A DNA stretch of 64,000 bases from Advenella sp. FME57 (GTDB lineage Bacteria; Pseudomonadota; Gammaproteobacteria; Burkholderiales; Burkholderiaceae_B). Shown one piece after another: positions 7,632-16,152 of this stretch. Within the stretch, counting starts at the first letter, position 1; each line of letters begins with the position of its first letter. The position numbers and the translations under genes were made by a program. The stretch is taken from NCBI RefSeq assembly GCF_014897675.1, contig NZ_JABUXU010000019.1:34818-98817 (forward strand). The letters are read 5' to 3'. The notes under the pieces are model-generated. The model was given only the letters and a program-made list of their open reading frames with translations. It had not been told where the DNA came from and did not search any database.

Positions 7632-8963
7632 TTACAGTACGTAGCGTGCCAGATCCTGGCTGCTGGCGGCTTCTTCCAGCTTGCTGTTGACATAGGCGGC
7701 GTCGATTTTGACGACTTTGCCGCTGCTGGTGGTCGCATCGAATGACAGATCTTCCAACAGTTTTTCCATGACGGTATAAAGTCGACGTGCACCGATGTTT
7801 TCGGTGCGCTCGTTGACGTCAAAAGCCAGTTCCGCCAGGCGATGGATGCCTTCGTCAGTAAAATCCAGTGCTACGTCTTCGGTGGCCATCAACGCGGTGT
7901 ACTGCTTGGTCAGGGACGCATCGGTGTCTGACAGAATGCGGACGAAGTCGGCGGTGTTCAGCGAATCGAGCTCTACCCGGATGGGGAAGCGGCCCTGCAA
8001 TTCGGGGATCAGGTCCGAAGGACGGGACAGGTGAAATGCGCCCGAGGCGATGAACAGAATGTGATCTGTACGCACCATGCCGTATTTGGTATTGACGGTC
8101 GTGCCTTCTACCAATGGCAGCAGGTCGCGCTGCACACCCTGGCGGGAAACATCGCCACCGCTGTTTTCCTGACGGGTCGCGATCTTGTCGATTTCATCGA
8201 GAAAGACGATGCCCTGCTGCTCGGCGTTTTTTACCGCAGCGGTACGGATTTCCTCTTCATTGACCCGTTTGGCGGCTTCTTCGTCCACCAGTAGCTTGAA
8301 GGCGTTTTTGATGGTCATTTTCGACGTCTTTTTTTTCTCCCGACTCAGACCAGCAAACATGCCCTTGAGCTGCTCGGTCATGTCTTCCATGCCCGGTGGC
8401 GCCATGATTTCCATTTGCGGCATGGCTTGGTTCACTTCGATTTCAATCTCTGTGTCATCCAGCTGTCCTTCGCGCAGTTTCTTGCGAAAGGTCTGGCGGG
8501 CAGTATTTTCCTGACGCAGTGGTTCGCCGTTGCTGTCGCGCGGTGGCGCTACCAGAACGTCCAGGATCCGGTCTTCTGCTGCATCTTCGGCCTGGGTCCG
8601 CACCCTGCGTGTTTCCATCTCACGGGTCTGCTTGATGGAGATCTCGACCAGATCACGAATAATGGTGTCGACATCGCGACCGACATAACCCACTTCAGTG
8701 AATTTGGTGGCCTCGATCTTGATGAACGGGGCATTGGCCAGCTTGGCCAGGCGCCGTGCGATCTCTGTTTTGCCGACCCCGGTGGGGCCAATCATGAGAA
8801 TATTCTTGGGGTGAATTTCGTTGCGCAAGGGCTCGGGCACCTGCTGGCGACGCCAGCGGTTGCGCAGGGCAACGGCGACAGATTTTTTTGCCTTGTTCTG
8901 TCCGACAATGTTTTTGTCCAGTTCAGAGACAATTTCTTTGGGGGTCATGACACTCGCTGACAT
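7632..8963 (-). CDS. hslU: HslUV protease, ATPase/unfoldase subunit HslU
   Basis: AAA+ (Clp/HSP100) unfoldase that forms hexamers and feeds substrates to the HslV peptidase. The 443-residue protein has Walker A GPTGVGKT (59-66), the pore-loop motif GYVGRD, an I-domain insertion of charged residues (about 110-240), Walker B IVFLDEID, and a sensor-2 region with [14 protein letters not shown]. The C-terminal ARYVL tail would insert into HslV to activate it. It is second in the hslV-hslU operon, 14 nt after hslV, under the heat-shock-type promoter at 9538-9566. Confidence 0.98.
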   Translation of the reverse strand: MSASVMTPKEIVSELDKNIVGQNKAKKSVAVALRNRWRRQQVPEPLRNEIHPKNILMIGPTGVGKTEIARRLAKLANAPFIKIEATKFTEVGYVGRDVDTIIRDLVEISIKQTREMETRRVRTQAEDAAEDRILDVLVAPPRDSNGEPLRQENTARQTFRKKLREGQLDDTEIEIEVNQAMPQMEIMAPPGMEDMTEQLKGMFAGLSREKKKTSKMTIKNAFKLLVDEEAAKRVNEEEIRTAAVKNAEQQGIVFLDEIDKIATRQENSGGDVSRQGVQRDLLPLVEGTTVNTKYGMVRTDHILFIASGAFHLSRPSDLIPELQGRFPIRVELDSLNTADFVRILSDTDASLTKQYTALMATEDVALDFTDEGIHRLAELAFDVNERTENIGARRLYTVMEKLLEDLSFDATTSSGKVVKIDAAYVNSKLEEAASSQDLARYVL

Positions 8964-8977
8964 TCTGATATTTCCGA

Positions 8978-9511
8978 TTAGAGTGTTTCAACAATATGGT
9001 TGCTGTTGGTGTAAATGCACAGATCGCCTGCAATTTCCAGGGACTTTTTGACCACCACATCAGGCGCCAGGTCGGTATTTTGCAATAGCGCCAGGGCTGC
9101 TGACTGTGCATAGGCGCCACCGGAGCCGATGGCAGCGATGCCGTTTTCGGGTTCCAGTACGTCGCCGTTTCCGGTCAAAATAAGGGTGTGTTCGGCATCC
9201 GCCACGATCAGCATGGCTTCGAGCCGGCGCAATATGCGATCGGTGCGCCAGTCGCGGGTCAGTTCGACCGCAGAGCGCATCAGGTTGCCTTGGTGTTTTT
9301 CAAGCTTGGCTTCAAAGCGTTCCTGAAGCGTAAAGGCGTCGGCCGTCGCACCTGCGAAGCCGGCCAGAATTTTATCGTGGTATAAGCGGCGGATTTTGCG
9401 GGCAGTGCCTTTGATGACAATATTGCCCAGAGTGACCTGGCCATCGCCGCCGAGCGCGACCTGATTGCCGCGTCGGGCACAGACGATGGTAGTAGCGTGA
9501 AATTGTTCCAT
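8978..9511 (-). CDS. hslV: HslUV protease, peptidase subunit HslV
   Basis: Threonine protease related to the proteasome beta subunit; two hexameric rings pair with HslU. In the 177-residue product a short propeptide MEQFHA precedes TTIVCARR, so the nucleophilic Thr is residue 7 of the precursor. The GGDGQVTLG segment and a [14 protein letters not shown] stretch are family hallmarks. A GGAAGG ribosome site precedes the ATG. It is the first gene after the sigma-32-like promoter. Confidence 0.98.
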   Translation of the reverse strand: MEQFHATTIVCARRGNQVALGGDGQVTLGNIVIKGTARKIRRLYHDKILAGFAGATADAFTLQERFEAKLEKHQGNLMRSAVELTRDWRTDRILRRLEAMLIVADAEHTLILTGNGDVLEPENGIAAIGSGGAYAQSAALALLQNTDLAPDVVVKKSLEIAGDLCIYTNSNHIVETL

Positions 9512-9537
9512 AGAGCCTTCCTGTTGTTTCCCTAGTT

Positions 9538-9566
9538 AGATAGGGGCGGCACAGAAAGATTTCAAG
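9538..9566 (-). promoter_or_regulatory. Sigma-32 (heat-shock) type promoter of hslVU
   Basis: On the minus strand CTTGAAA (9566-9560) and CCCCTATCT (9546-9538) are 13 nt apart. This agrees with the RpoH consensus CTTGAAA-N11-15-CCCCATNT in both boxes and spacing. Transcription would start near 9531, about 20 nt before the hslV ATG. Confidence 0.75.
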
Positions 9567-9583
9567 GAACCCGGATCAATTAA

Positions 9584-10033
9584 TTAATCACCGTACATTT
9601 TCTGGCGTTTTTCGCGCCGTTCCTGGGCTTCCAGCGACAAAGTGGCGGTTGGACGGGCCAGCAGACGGCGCAGGCCGATAGGTTCGCCGGTTTCTTCGCA
9701 CCAGCCGTAGTCACGCGACTCGATATGGGCAAGCGATTGCTGTACTTTCTTGAGCAGCTTGCGTTCGCGATCCCGGGTGCGCAATTCCAGTGCGTGTTCC
9801 TCTTCAATCGTGGCGCGGTCGGCCGGATCAGGCACGAACTGGGTTTCACGCAGATTTTCGGTGGTTACGCCTGCATTATTGATGATCTCGTCTTCCAGGC
9901 GCTTTAAGCGGTCGCGGAAAAACGCCAGTTGCTCATCGTTCATATAGTCAGATTCGGGCATGGCGAGCAGTTGCTCTTCAGTCAGAAGAGGGGCTTGCGT
10001 TGTTGCATCTGTTTTTTTAGCTGCCTTAGCCAT
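9584..10033 (-). CDS. dksA: RNA polymerase-binding transcription factor DksA, cysteine-poor
   Basis: DksA enters the RNA polymerase secondary channel and, with ppGpp, adjusts transcription of rRNA and amino-acid genes. The ATG at 10033 (GGAG 7 nt upstream) gives 149 residues. The coiled-coil tip keeps the functional D-P-A-D-R-A motif, followed by LELRTRDRERKLLKK. The C-terminal zinc-finger region has only the first Cys (GWCEETGEPIG); the other three finger positions are Thr, Leu and Ala. It should therefore fold without structural zinc, like cysteine-poor DksA forms known in other proteobacteria. It lies next to the COG0523 GTPase gene. Confidence 0.95.
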   Translation of the reverse strand: MAKAAKKTDATTQAPLLTEEQLLAMPESDYMNDEQLAFFRDRLKRLEDEIINNAGVTTENLRETQFVPDPADRATIEEEHALELRTRDRERKLLKKVQQSLAHIESRDYGWCEETGEPIGLRRLLARPTATLSLEAQERREKRQKMYGD

Positions 10034-10132
10034 AAAACACTCCATATATCACTTCAATAATGTTGAATATAGCGCACAATGGATTGAGATTGCGTGATCA
10101 CATGTGTGCGCAATATGATGCTTCAGTGTCCG

Positions 10133-11242
10133 CTATTTCTGTACCAGACACTGGTTCAGCCCGTTAAGGATGACATCCTTGGGCAATTTACGGCCAATAA
10201 ACACCATGGTGTTGGAGGGCTTCTCCTTAGGCCCCCATGGTTTACCGGGTTCTGCACCCATTAGCATGTGCACACCCTGGAAGATCATGCGCTGGCGCAT
10301 ACCTTTCATGTAGAGAATCCCTTTGTAACGATACAGGTCGGGACCGAACACCTGCACGACACCGCTTAAGAACTCTTCAAGGCGTTCCGGTATGAACGGT
10401 TTTTCGGATTTGAAAACAAAGGCGCCGATTTCATCATCATGGTGAGCGTGATGATGATCGTGATGGTGGTGGTCGTGGTCGTGATGTTCGCCATGCGCGT
10501 GGCCGTGATCATGATCGTGCCCATGATCATGATCGTGATCGTGCGCCGCATCGGGGTGTTCTTCTTTCAGAAACTCGGGATCAATGTCAAGAATGGTATT
10601 CAGGTTAAAGCCGCTGATGTCCAGTACCTTATTGATATCGATTTGGCCAAATTGAACCGGCATGATTTCGGCGCGCGGGTTCATATGCAGCAACCGATGG
10701 CGCAGGGCGCTGTATTCCTGGTCTGTGACCAGGTCTTTCTTGGACACCAGGATGCGATCGGCAAACCCGACCTGTTTTTGGGCTTCAGGCTGGGTGTCCA
10801 GCGTTTCCATGCCGTGCTTGGCATCGACCACCGTAATCACGGCATCGAGCCGATAGAAAGCGGCGACGCTGTCGTCCATGAAGAATGTCTGGCAAACCGG
10901 GCCGGGGTTGGCTACGCCGGTGGTTTCGATCACCACGCGTTCGAATTTCAACTCGCCTTTCTGATGGCGAATTTTAAGATCGTTGAGCGTGTTCAGCAGA
11001 TCGCCGCGAACAGTGCAGCAGACACAGCCGTTGGACAACTCGATAATCTGCTCGTCGCTATCCTGCACCAGAAGTTCATTATCTATGCTTTCCGGTCCGA
11101 ATTCATTTTCGATGACGGCGATGCGGTTGCCGTGATATTCGGTCAGGATGCGTTTCAGGAGTGTGGTTTTACCTGCCCCCAGAAAACCGGTAAGAACGGT
11201 GACAGGGATCATTTTATCTGCTTGTGCTTGCGTTTTGGTCAT
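10133..11242 (-). CDS. COG0523 (CobW/ZNG1-like) GTPase with His-rich metal loop
   Basis: G3E-family P-loop GTPase, 369 residues. Visible motifs are Walker A GFLGAGKTT (19-27), an ENEFG segment, the family's metal-binding CVCC (about 73-76), an ETTG segment, and SKKD as the guanine-specificity motif. Between the GTPase and C-terminal domains lies a low-complexity His/Asp stretch of about 40 residues (10.43-10.55 kb), typical of zinc-handling members. The C-terminal CobW_C domain ends at NQCLVQK. COG0523 proteins act as metal chaperones or insertases. A Zur-like regulator and ABC importer genes next door argue for zinc rather than cobalt. Confidence 0.92.
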   Translation of the reverse strand: MTKTQAQADKMIPVTVLTGFLGAGKTTLLKRILTEYHGNRIAVIENEFGPESIDNELLVQDSDEQIIELSNGCVCCTVRGDLLNTLNDLKIRHQKGELKFERVVIETTGVANPGPVCQTFFMDDSVAAFYRLDAVITVVDAKHGMETLDTQPEAQKQVGFADRILVSKKDLVTDQEYSALRHRLLHMNPRAEIMPVQFGQIDINKVLDISGFNLNTILDIDPEFLKEEHPDAAHDHDHDHGHDHDHGHAHGEHHDHDHHHHDHHHAHHDDEIGAFVFKSEKPFIPERLEEFLSGVVQVFGPDLYRYKGILYMKGMRQRMIFQGVHMLMGAEPGKPWGPKEKPSNTMVFIGRKLPKDVILNGLNQCLVQK

Positions 11243-11614
11243 AGCGTTTTAAACGTCTTACCGGCAACAGAAACCGGCCGGTTCTAAAAAGACGTTCCTA
11301 AAGTCAATCGCAGGATTACATCATAGCTTTGCGAAAGTCGCAAACGTTAATTGTTTCTCGAAGAAAATAAACCTCAATACTGAGGATAAACCCTAAGATC
11401 TTGATTTGTGTAATGAAATTTACATTCTGGTATGCCTGGCAATAATAATGGATGTTCATCGGCCGCCTCTTGCGAAAGAGGGTGGCGATATTGTGTCGTA
11501 CTCGCGCCTATTTCCGAACGCCTGTTCCGTGCAATCGGCCTGTTTATTCCGCAAGGGCGGGTTAGCGTCGGTTTCAGCCAGGGCAGCCGTGTTGCGGTGG
11601 GCTGCCGGTTTCAA
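11243..11614. other. Gap between COG0523 GTPase and zur
   Basis: About 370 bp. It must hold the GTPase promoter, yet I found no palindrome resembling the one at 12250. A short hairpin (CCTCTT/AAGAGG near 11466-11481) lies downstream of zur but lacks a U-tract. No credible ORF is seen. Confidence 0.4.
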
Positions 11615-12142
11615 TCATGGGGCCGAGGCCGTTTCGTCCTGTTTTTGGCTGCAGTCTTTGCACATGGCGCGCAGTTCGGTTTCGCTTGTTGTCTGAATGA
11701 AACCGGCTGCATGTATCATGTCCTGCAACTGGTGGCTGATAAGCGGGGCGCTCAGTTCGGCGACCTTGCCGCAACGCGTGCAGACAATCAACAGGTCGTG
11801 GTGGTGACCCGATACGTCCTGGCAGGCGGTCCAGGCATTGACGGCATCCAGTCGGTGGATCAGGCCTTCTTCAACCAGGAAATCCAGGGCGCGGTAAACC
11901 GTGGGAGGTTTGGCCTGCGGATACAGCTGCTTCATGGCCTCCAGCAGTTCGTAGGCTTTCAGGCTGCGGCCTGCTTCCAGCAACAGGGTGAGCACGTGCT
12001 GGCGAATCGGTGTCAGGCGGGTGCCGCGTTGCTCGCAATGGCGAATGGCTTCCAGCAACTGATAGGCCACAGAGTGGGCATGGGCGCCATGCTGGTGCAT
12101 CTGTTCCGGGTGATCTGTATCGGGTGGCGTTCTGGGGGTCAT
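11615..12142 (-). CDS. zur: Fur-family regulator, Zur-like
   Basis: 175-residue Fur-superfamily repressor. It has a winged-helix N-terminal domain (RLTPIRQHVLTLLLEAGRSL, then PPTVYRALDFLVEEGLIHRL as recognition helix and wing) and a C-terminal metal/dimer domain with HHHDLLIVC, C-T-R-C and C-K-D-C pairs forming the structural zinc site. Context argues for Zur: it is divergent from an ABC importer ATPase/permease pair and near a zinc-type COG0523 GTPase. The N-terminus carries a His-rich patch (HPEQMHQHGAHAH). With zinc bound it should repress uptake genes through the palindrome at 12250-12266. Confidence 0.9.
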   Translation of the reverse strand: MTPRTPPDTDHPEQMHQHGAHAHSVAYQLLEAIRHCEQRGTRLTPIRQHVLTLLLEAGRSLKAYELLEAMKQLYPQAKPPTVYRALDFLVEEGLIHRLDAVNAWTACQDVSGHHHDLLIVCTRCGKVAELSAPLISHQLQDMIHAAGFIQTTSETELRAMCKDCSQKQDETASAP

Positions 12143-12249
12143 GTGACAGGCAATCGTTGAGCGGGGATGGTTGGAATGATACTGCCATCGCCAGCGAGGA
12201 GGAAGTTTTCAGGCTATTTTAGGCCATTTCAGCGCCTAATTTGTGTATT

Positions 12250-12266
12250 ATGATATAACATATCAT
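12250..12266. promoter_or_regulatory. Candidate Zur operator
   Basis: ATGATAT-AAC-ATATCAT is a perfect 7-3-7 palindrome in the zur/znu intergenic region. It is AT-rich and close in form to the proteobacterial Zur box (ATGTTATA...TATAACAT type). It overlaps a TATTAT -10-like hexamer (12246-12251), so binding would block transcription. Confidence 0.65.
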
Positions 12267-12478
12267 TTTGGAAGAATGGTGCGGCAGGGATAAGGATGCC
12301 GGCGGCACGCAATTGAGGGTGCGGCCGCAGAGCGTTCAGGCAGTTGCAGCGTAGGTGTAATTCAGCGCAGTGTATTCAATGCTGTTTAAGGGACGCTCGG
12401 GCAGTTTTTACTCAGACGTACGACCGCTAACTCATCCGGCTGATCCATCCATTAACATATTCGTTAAATCAGACAACT

Positions 12479-12775
12479 ATGCACAATGATATCCTGTTCC
12501 CGACCTTGCGGCGCGTCTATCCCACAGTGACAGGGATGCCTTTTGTCGAGCAGGCGCGCGCCCAAGCTGCTGATACCGTACCGGCGGCATCCGTCGCAGG
12601 CCGGCGTGGTTCGTTTTCTTCAACTGGCGACGCATTGCGCATGCCGGCCGATTCAACTTCCACGGTTTTTCTGGCATCAGCCGTTGGCAGGCTGGGGCCC
12701 GTGCTGGGCGTCATCCTGCTGTTATGGGGCCTGATCGCCTGGTCGGCCGGCTGGCTGGGCGCGATTGCCGGCTGA
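12479..12775 (+). CDS. Small hypothetical protein with C-terminal membrane segment
   Basis: I do not recognise this 98-residue ORF. It sits where a leader or binding-protein gene of a zinc importer operon could be, between the Zur box and the ABC ATPase. The last 30 residues form one hydrophobic segment (GVILLLWGLIAWSAGWLGA); the rest is polar with no signal peptide. No good ribosome site precedes the ATG at 12479, so the start or even coding status is uncertain. A gene without a recognisable znuA relationship cannot be called a binding protein. Confidence 0.4.
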   Translation: MHNDILFPTLRRVYPTVTGMPFVEQARAQAADTVPAASVAGRRGSFSSTGDALRMPADSTSTVFLASAVGRLGPVLGVILLLWGLIAWSAGWLGAIAG

Positions 12776-12812
12776 TTGCCCGCATCCGCACTTTCCGATT
12801 CTTACTGACACC

Positions 12813-13589
12813 ATGCCCATGCCCTCCGCGACAAACAGCGCCTGTGTTGACCGTCCCGTTGCAGCGGCGTCAACCGCGGCCAGGCCGGTGATTCGGCTTG
12901 ACGACGTGACCGTAGGCTGGAATGGGGTGTCGGCGCTCAGCGGCGTGACGGGCACCTTTGTAGAGGGCTCACTGACAGCGATCCTGGGCCCCAATGGCGC
13001 CGGTAAATCGACACTGCTCAAGACAGTAACAGGGCAACTGACGGCGCGCACCGGCAGGGTAACGATCCACGATCCTTTCCGGGGCGGTATTTCCCTGCTG
13101 CCGCAAATCAGCGAAATTGATCGCAGCTTTCCAATTACCACCTATGATCTGGTCTCCATGGGGGCCTGGCGCCGCGTGGGCGCCTTCCGGCGCTATGACA
13201 AGGGCGAGCGCCAGCGCATTCATGACGCGCTGGCCACCGTCGGGCTGACAGATAAATCCCGCGACCTGATTTCCAGCCTGTCCGGCGGACAAATGCAACG
13301 TGCGCTGTTTGCCCGTCTTATCGTGTGCGATGCGCCGGTCATGATCCTGGACGAGCCTTTTACTGCTGTCGATGAGGGAACCTGCGACTTGCTGCTGCAG
13401 ATTCTCCTGGATTGGCATCGCGAAGGGCGCACCGTGCTGGTGGTGCTGCATGATGCTGCGCTGGTGCGCCAGTGCTTTCCCCAAACGCTGCTGTTGGCGC
13501 GGCAGGTTGTGGGCTGGGGCGACACCGCCAGCGTTCTGACCGAAGCCAATCTGGACCAGGCCCGCTCGCTGGCGCTGGGAGGGTTCTGA
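12813..13589 (+). CDS. znuC: Zinc/manganese-type ABC transporter ATP-binding protein
   Basis: ATPase of a metal-type ABC importer, about 258 residues from the ATG at 12813 (12819 is possible; neither has a strong ribosome site). It shows Walker A GPNGAGKST, the Q-loop region, signature LSGGQMQRALFARL, Walker B VMILDEP and an LHDAALV switch His. It belongs to the MntB/ZnuC/PsaB group judging by its permease neighbour. The downstream permease ATG overlaps its stop. With Zur and the COG0523 GTPase, zinc is the likeliest substrate. Confidence 0.85.
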   Translation: MPMPSATNSACVDRPVAAASTAARPVIRLDDVTVGWNGVSALSGVTGTFVEGSLTAILGPNGAGKSTLLKTVTGQLTARTGRVTIHDPFRGGISLLPQISEIDRSFPITTYDLVSMGAWRRVGAFRRYDKGERQRIHDALATVGLTDKSRDLISSLSGGQMQRALFARLIVCDAPVMILDEPFTAVDEGTCDLLLQILLDWHREGRTVLVVLHDAALVRQCFPQTLLLARQVVGWGDTASVLTEANLDQARSLALGGF

Positions 13590-14446
13590 TGATCGAGGCG
13601 GTTGTTGCGGCGCTGCTTACGCCTTTTACCGAATTTGCGTTTATGAGCCGGGCCTTGTTCGGTTCGATATTCGTGTCGCTGGCCGCGGGGCCGCTGGGGG
13701 TATTTTTGATTTTGCGGCGCATGAGCCTGATGGCCGATTCCATGTCGCACGCCATTTTGCCCGGCGTGGCGGTGGCATTTCTGCTGGCCGGCGTTTCCAT
13801 GACGGCAATGCTGGTCGGTGGCCTGGCTACCGGTTTGCTGGTTGCCGTGCTTGCAGGGAGCGTGGCCCGCTCAACCGGCCTGAAAGAGGACGCCAGTTTT
13901 GCCGCTTTTTACCTGATATCACTGGGCCTTGGTGTGTTGTTGATTTCTCTGAAGGGCTCCAATCTGGACCTATTGCACGTGCTGTTCGGCACTGTGCTGG
14001 GGCTCGATGACAGTCATCTGGTTTTCATCATGTGCGTCTCCAGTGTGACGCTGGTTGTGCTTGCGCTGATGTACCGGCCGCTGGTCATCGAGTGTCTTGA
14101 TCCGGCTTTTCTGAAAATGGAAGGTGGAGGCGGCTCGCTGGTTCATGGCGGCTTTCTGATTCTGCTGGTGGTCAATCTGGTGGCCGGCTATCAGGTCATG
14201 GGCACTCTGTTGGTGGTGGGGATGATGATGCTGCCGGCCGCTGCGGCGCGCTTTTGGGGGCGTACGCTGGGGCGGCAACTGGTCCTGGCGGTGTGTCTGG
14301 GCGTTGTGGCCTCTTATATCGGCCTGGTGCTGTCCTATCACTTCGGTCTGCCGGCTTCCAGCGCCATCATTCTGTCAGCGGGCGCCTTGTACATCCTGTC
14401 AATGCTATTTGGCAATCAGCACGGCCTGCTGCGATCTGGCCGCTAG
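13589..14446 (+). CDS. znuB: Zinc/manganese-type ABC transporter permease
   Basis: ABC-3 family (ZnuB/MntB-type) permease, 285 residues. The ATG at 13589 overlaps the ATPase stop (ATGA) and has GGAGGG 7 nt upstream, so translation is coupled. The N-terminal segment SLAAGPLGVFLILRRMSLMADSMSH carries the family cytoplasmic loop (RRMSLMADSMSHAILPGVA). About eight hydrophobic helices follow, with VNLVAGYQVMGTLLVVGMMMLP near the coupling region. No periplasmic binding protein gene (znuA) is next to it, so the importer must borrow one encoded elsewhere. Confidence 0.9.
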   Translation: MIEAVVAALLTPFTEFAFMSRALFGSIFVSLAAGPLGVFLILRRMSLMADSMSHAILPGVAVAFLLAGVSMTAMLVGGLATGLLVAVLAGSVARSTGLKEDASFAAFYLISLGLGVLLISLKGSNLDLLHVLFGTVLGLDDSHLVFIMCVSSVTLVVLALMYRPLVIECLDPAFLKMEGGGGSLVHGGFLILLVVNLVAGYQVMGTLLVVGMMMLPAAAARFWGRTLGRQLVLAVCLGVVASYIGLVLSYHFGLPASSAIILSAGALYILSMLFGNQHGLLRSGR

Positions 14447-14456
14447 TACAAAATCC

Positions 14457-15425
14457 TTATTTCTCCTTATCGGTTTCGTCCATTTTGGCACGGGGATGCG
14501 CCTTGTCGTACACCTGGGCCAGATGCTGAAAATCCAGCCTGGTATAAATTTGCGTGGTGGCAATATTGGCGTGCCCCAGCATTTCCTGCACCGCACGCAG
14601 GTCCTGCGCCGATTGCAGGACGTGGCTGGCAAAACTGTGACGCAGTACGTGAGGATGAACCTGCGCGGGAATGCCGCTGCGCATGCTCAGTTTTTTCAGT
14701 TGCAATTGAACCACCCGCGGGGCAATGCGGCGACCGCGAGCGCCCAGAAATACGGCGGACTGATCGTCTGTCGTGCTACCTGGCGGCAGCAATTTATGCC
14801 TGACGGTCAGCCATTGCGTCAGGGCGCCGATGGCGGTGCGGCCCAACGGCACGCTGCGCGTTTTACCGCCTTTGCCGGTGACCGTGACCTCGCCTTCATC
14901 CAGGTTGAGCCAGCTGACCGATTCATAGCCGTCCTTGCGGGTGTAATGAATGTCCAGGCTGACCAGTTCGGCCAGACGCAAGCCGCTGGAATAGAGTACT
15001 TCGAACATGGCCTGATCGCGCAGGTCGGCCGGTTCCGTGCCGGTGGCCACGGTCGGATGGTCCAGCAGCGCCTGGGTTTGCTCCACCGATAGCGCCTTGG
15101 GAAGCGAGCGGGCGATCTTGGGCGTCTTTACATCCAGGGCAGGATTGACTTTGACCGTGGTCTGGGGAATCCACCATTGATAAAAGCCGCGCCAGGCCGA
15201 CAGAATCCGCGCCAGGCTGCGCGGGCTGTAATCCTGGGCATGTAGCCGTGCGATGGCGTGTCGGATCTGCGCATTGCTCAGATTCTCGGCGGGGATGTCC
15301 GGGTAGAAACCCAGCAACAGCACCAGATCACGCCGATAGGCCGACAGCGTGTGGCTGGCATACCGCTGGTTGGTCTGCAGATAGGCCAGCCATTTTTCCA
15401 TTGAATCGGGCAGAATGCGTGTCAT
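14457..15425 (-). CDS. xerC: Tyrosine recombinase XerC
   Basis: Site-specific recombinase that, with XerD, resolves chromosome dimers at dif. From the ATG at 15425 (GGGAA 6 nt upstream; an in-frame ATG at 15437 is also possible) it has 322 residues. A SAM-like core-binding N-terminal domain covers about 1-90. The catalytic domain has Arg in SGLRLAEL, Lys in KGGKTR, HVLRHSFASH with His and Arg, His in LGHANIATTQIY, and the nucleophile Tyr in IYTRLDF. The linkage with DUF484 and dapF matches the conserved dapF-yigA-xerC order of other proteobacteria. Confidence 0.95.
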   Translation of the reverse strand: MTRILPDSMEKWLAYLQTNQRYASHTLSAYRRDLVLLLGFYPDIPAENLSNAQIRHAIARLHAQDYSPRSLARILSAWRGFYQWWIPQTTVKVNPALDVKTPKIARSLPKALSVEQTQALLDHPTVATGTEPADLRDQAMFEVLYSSGLRLAELVSLDIHYTRKDGYESVSWLNLDEGEVTVTGKGGKTRSVPLGRTAIGALTQWLTVRHKLLPPGSTTDDQSAVFLGARGRRIAPRVVQLQLKKLSMRSGIPAQVHPHVLRHSFASHVLQSAQDLRAVQEMLGHANIATTQIYTRLDFQHLAQVYDKAHPRAKMDETDKEK

Positions 15426-15477
15426 GGCGCTTCCCATAGGTACTGCTGCACCTGGCCGAAAGACGGTGTGGCAGGTG

Positions 15478-16140
15478 TCAGGCTGTGTAATTCAGGCGGC
15501 TTAAGCAGGCGCTGGCCAGCTTGCCGAGAATTTCAAGAAATGTCGTGCCCATGTCCGGCTTGAAGTGCTCGGACCCTTCTGCGGCGAAGACCAGCACGCC
15601 AATCGTGCGCCCCTCATGCGTTAACGGCACCATGGCGACTGAGCCGGGCTTGCTGTCGAACCAGCCGTGCGCCGGCAGATAGCCTTCCTGGCCACAATAA
15701 GGCTTTTGCAGCCCGGCCACAAAGGCCTGGAGCATATCGTCGGAGCCCTGGAAACGCTCGTCTTTGAGGGCTGGAAGATTCCACAGGCGCAGGGCGACTT
15801 CCAGCATATCGAATTCCTGGCGCAGCCCGTCAACGACGCGTTGCGGCAGTCTCTGCGGATCCTGCTCGGCCAGCATATGCGTACACCAGAGCGTGACATG
15901 ATCGCTGATGGTTTCGTTGGAATTGGCATTGTGCAGCAGCTCAGACAGCTTCCACTCCAGTTCCTTGTTGCGCGTGCGCAGCGTCAGAATCTGGCGTTCA
16001 CCCAATGACAGTGTGTTGCGTGCATGAGGGTGGGGTACCTTCAGAGACGAAAAAATATCGGCGTGCTCATCAAAAAAAGCAGGGTTGTCCTGCAGAAATT
16101 GTGCGACGGTTTCTGCTGTCAGTGTGGCAGCTTCAGACAT
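15478..16140 (-). CDS. DUF484 family protein
   Basis: 220-residue homologue of E. coli YigA-type DUF484 proteins, which sit between dapF and xerC. The N-terminus has VAQFLQDNPAFFDEHADIFSSLKVPHPH, characteristic of the family. A short coiled coil (LRTRNKELEWKLSELLHNA) links to a GAF-like C-terminal domain with SVAMVPLTHEGRTIGVLVF. Function is not known to me. It lies 12 nt after dapF and 52 nt before xerC on the same strand, so it is part of one operon. Confidence 0.9.
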   Translation of the reverse strand: MSEAATLTAETVAQFLQDNPAFFDEHADIFSSLKVPHPHARNTLSLGERQILTLRTRNKELEWKLSELLHNANSNETISDHVTLWCTHMLAEQDPQRLPQRVVDGLRQEFDMLEVALRLWNLPALKDERFQGSDDMLQAFVAGLQKPYCGQEGYLPAHGWFDSKPGSVAMVPLTHEGRTIGVLVFAAEGSEHFKPDMGTTFLEILGKLASACLSRLNYTA

Positions 16141-16152
16141 GAGTACGTTCCT

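Noticed and set aside
10366..10551. Long His/Met/Thr-rich ORFs on both strands at the repetitive stretch near 10.4-10.55 kb
   Set aside because: They are alternate frames of the His/Asp-rich loop of the COG0523 GTPase.
10439..11287. 282-codon plus-strand ORF opposite the COG0523 GTPase
   Set aside because: It lacks any family motif, and the minus-strand frame has all GTPase motifs. It is a shadow of a biased repeat region.
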